Origin: CACZQA01 sp050943615
GTDB taxonomy: Bacteria; Actinomycetota; Coriobacteriia; Coriobacteriales; QAMH01
NCBI GenBank assembly: GCA_050943615.1
Contig: JBMNPN010000064.1
Coordinates: forward strand, 1 to 14,146
DNA length: 14,146 bases
Direction of reading: 5' to 3'
The notes beneath the pieces were generated by a model. The model had not been told where the DNA came from. It saw nothing but the letters and a program-made list of their open reading frames with translations, and did no database searches. Both the position numbers and the translations under genes were made by a program. Numbering within the stretch: the first letter of the stretch is position 1; the number at the start of each line of letters is the position of its first letter. Positions 14,026-14,146 of this stretch are shown in pieces.

Positions 14026-14146
14026 TGTCAATCAAAAATTAGGCCATTTGCTGGTAAGAAATTAGGCCACTTGAGTAATAAAAAATTAGTCAGTGGTTTG
14101 CCTGGCGAGAGCCTGCTTAAAGCGGTAGCTTTCGCCATTGATGTTT
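14020..14146. mobile_element. End of a second IS21-like element (continues right of the window)
   Basis: It starts TGTTAATGTCAATCAAAAAT, closely related to the end at 126 read outward. Inside are terminal repeats: AATTAGGCCA occurs at 14037-14046 and again at 14060-14069, with a third variant AAATTAGTCAG at 14084. The C-terminus of an IstB-like gene follows directly, as at the right end of IS21 elements. It interrupts the ISNCY transposase gene. Confidence 0.78.
14086..14146 (-). CDS. istB: C-terminal codons of an IstB-like transposition ATPase (partial)
   Basis: Nineteen residues, ending at a TAA at 14086-14088, read NINGESYRFKQALARQTTD. The GESYRxK ending is typical of IstB helper ATPases of IS21-family elements, which load the IstA transposase at the target. 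The gene runs off the right edge of the window. Its stop is 66 bases from the IS end at 14020, matching the compact right end of IS21 elements. Confidence 0.65.
   Translation of the reverse strand, partial: NINGESYRFKQALARQTTD

Overview
The window looks like a defence island from a Bacillota genome, probably class Clostridia. Ribosome binding sites are strong and G-rich (AGGAGG or GGGGTGA types), ATG, GTG and TTG starts are all used, base composition is low to moderate in GC, and the mobile elements are IS21-like and ISNCY-like. No rRNA, tRNA or housekeeping gene is present to fix the genus.

Layout from left to right. Positions 1-126 are the terminal part of an IS21-like element that has cut off the 3' end of a two-CBS-domain protein gene (127-477, minus strand). 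After about 300 bases with little content comes a minus-strand operon running from 10813 down to 774. In order of transcription it encodes a CARF-PD-(D/E)xK (Card1/Can2-like) protein, a compact Cas10, a Cas7-Cas5(Csx10)-Cas11 fusion, a double Cas7 fusion (Cas7-2x), Csx19, a Cas7 with a large insertion (TIGR03986 type) and a 121-residue helical protein of unknown function. This matches the fused-subunit type III-D variant known as III-Dv, in which the Cas7 backbone is built from multi-domain fusions. A 420-base intergenic region separates the operon from a divergent plus-strand gene (11239-13020). That gene encodes a large protein with an N-terminal CARF domain, a HEPN RNase domain and a second, different CARF domain at the C-terminus; it ends at a strong intrinsic terminator.

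Right of the terminator are a short coding remnant and the trailer end of a CRISPR array: three repeats, the leader-distal one degenerate, read on the minus strand. The leader side of the array was replaced by an ISNCY-type insertion sequence. That element is itself broken after 190 transposase codons by a second IS21-like element, which contributes the last 127 bases, including the C-terminal codons of an IstB-like ATPase gene.

How the genes probably work together (inference from families): the crRNA-guided Cas7/Cas5/Cas10 complex recognises target RNA. Cas10 keeps the GGDD cyclase motif but has no HD nuclease domain, so immunity should depend on Cas7 RNA cleavage and on cyclic oligoadenylate signalling to the two CARF proteins. 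One of these, the HEPN protein, has an intact RNase motif. The other, the Card1-like protein, seems to lack the usual Glu and Lys of its nuclease site. No cas1, cas2 or cas6 and no intact array or leader is in view, so crRNAs and their processing would have to come from elsewhere in the genome. The most unusual items are the CARF-HEPN-CARF protein, the Card1-like protein with its altered active site and AT-rich gene, and the array nested inside successive insertions.
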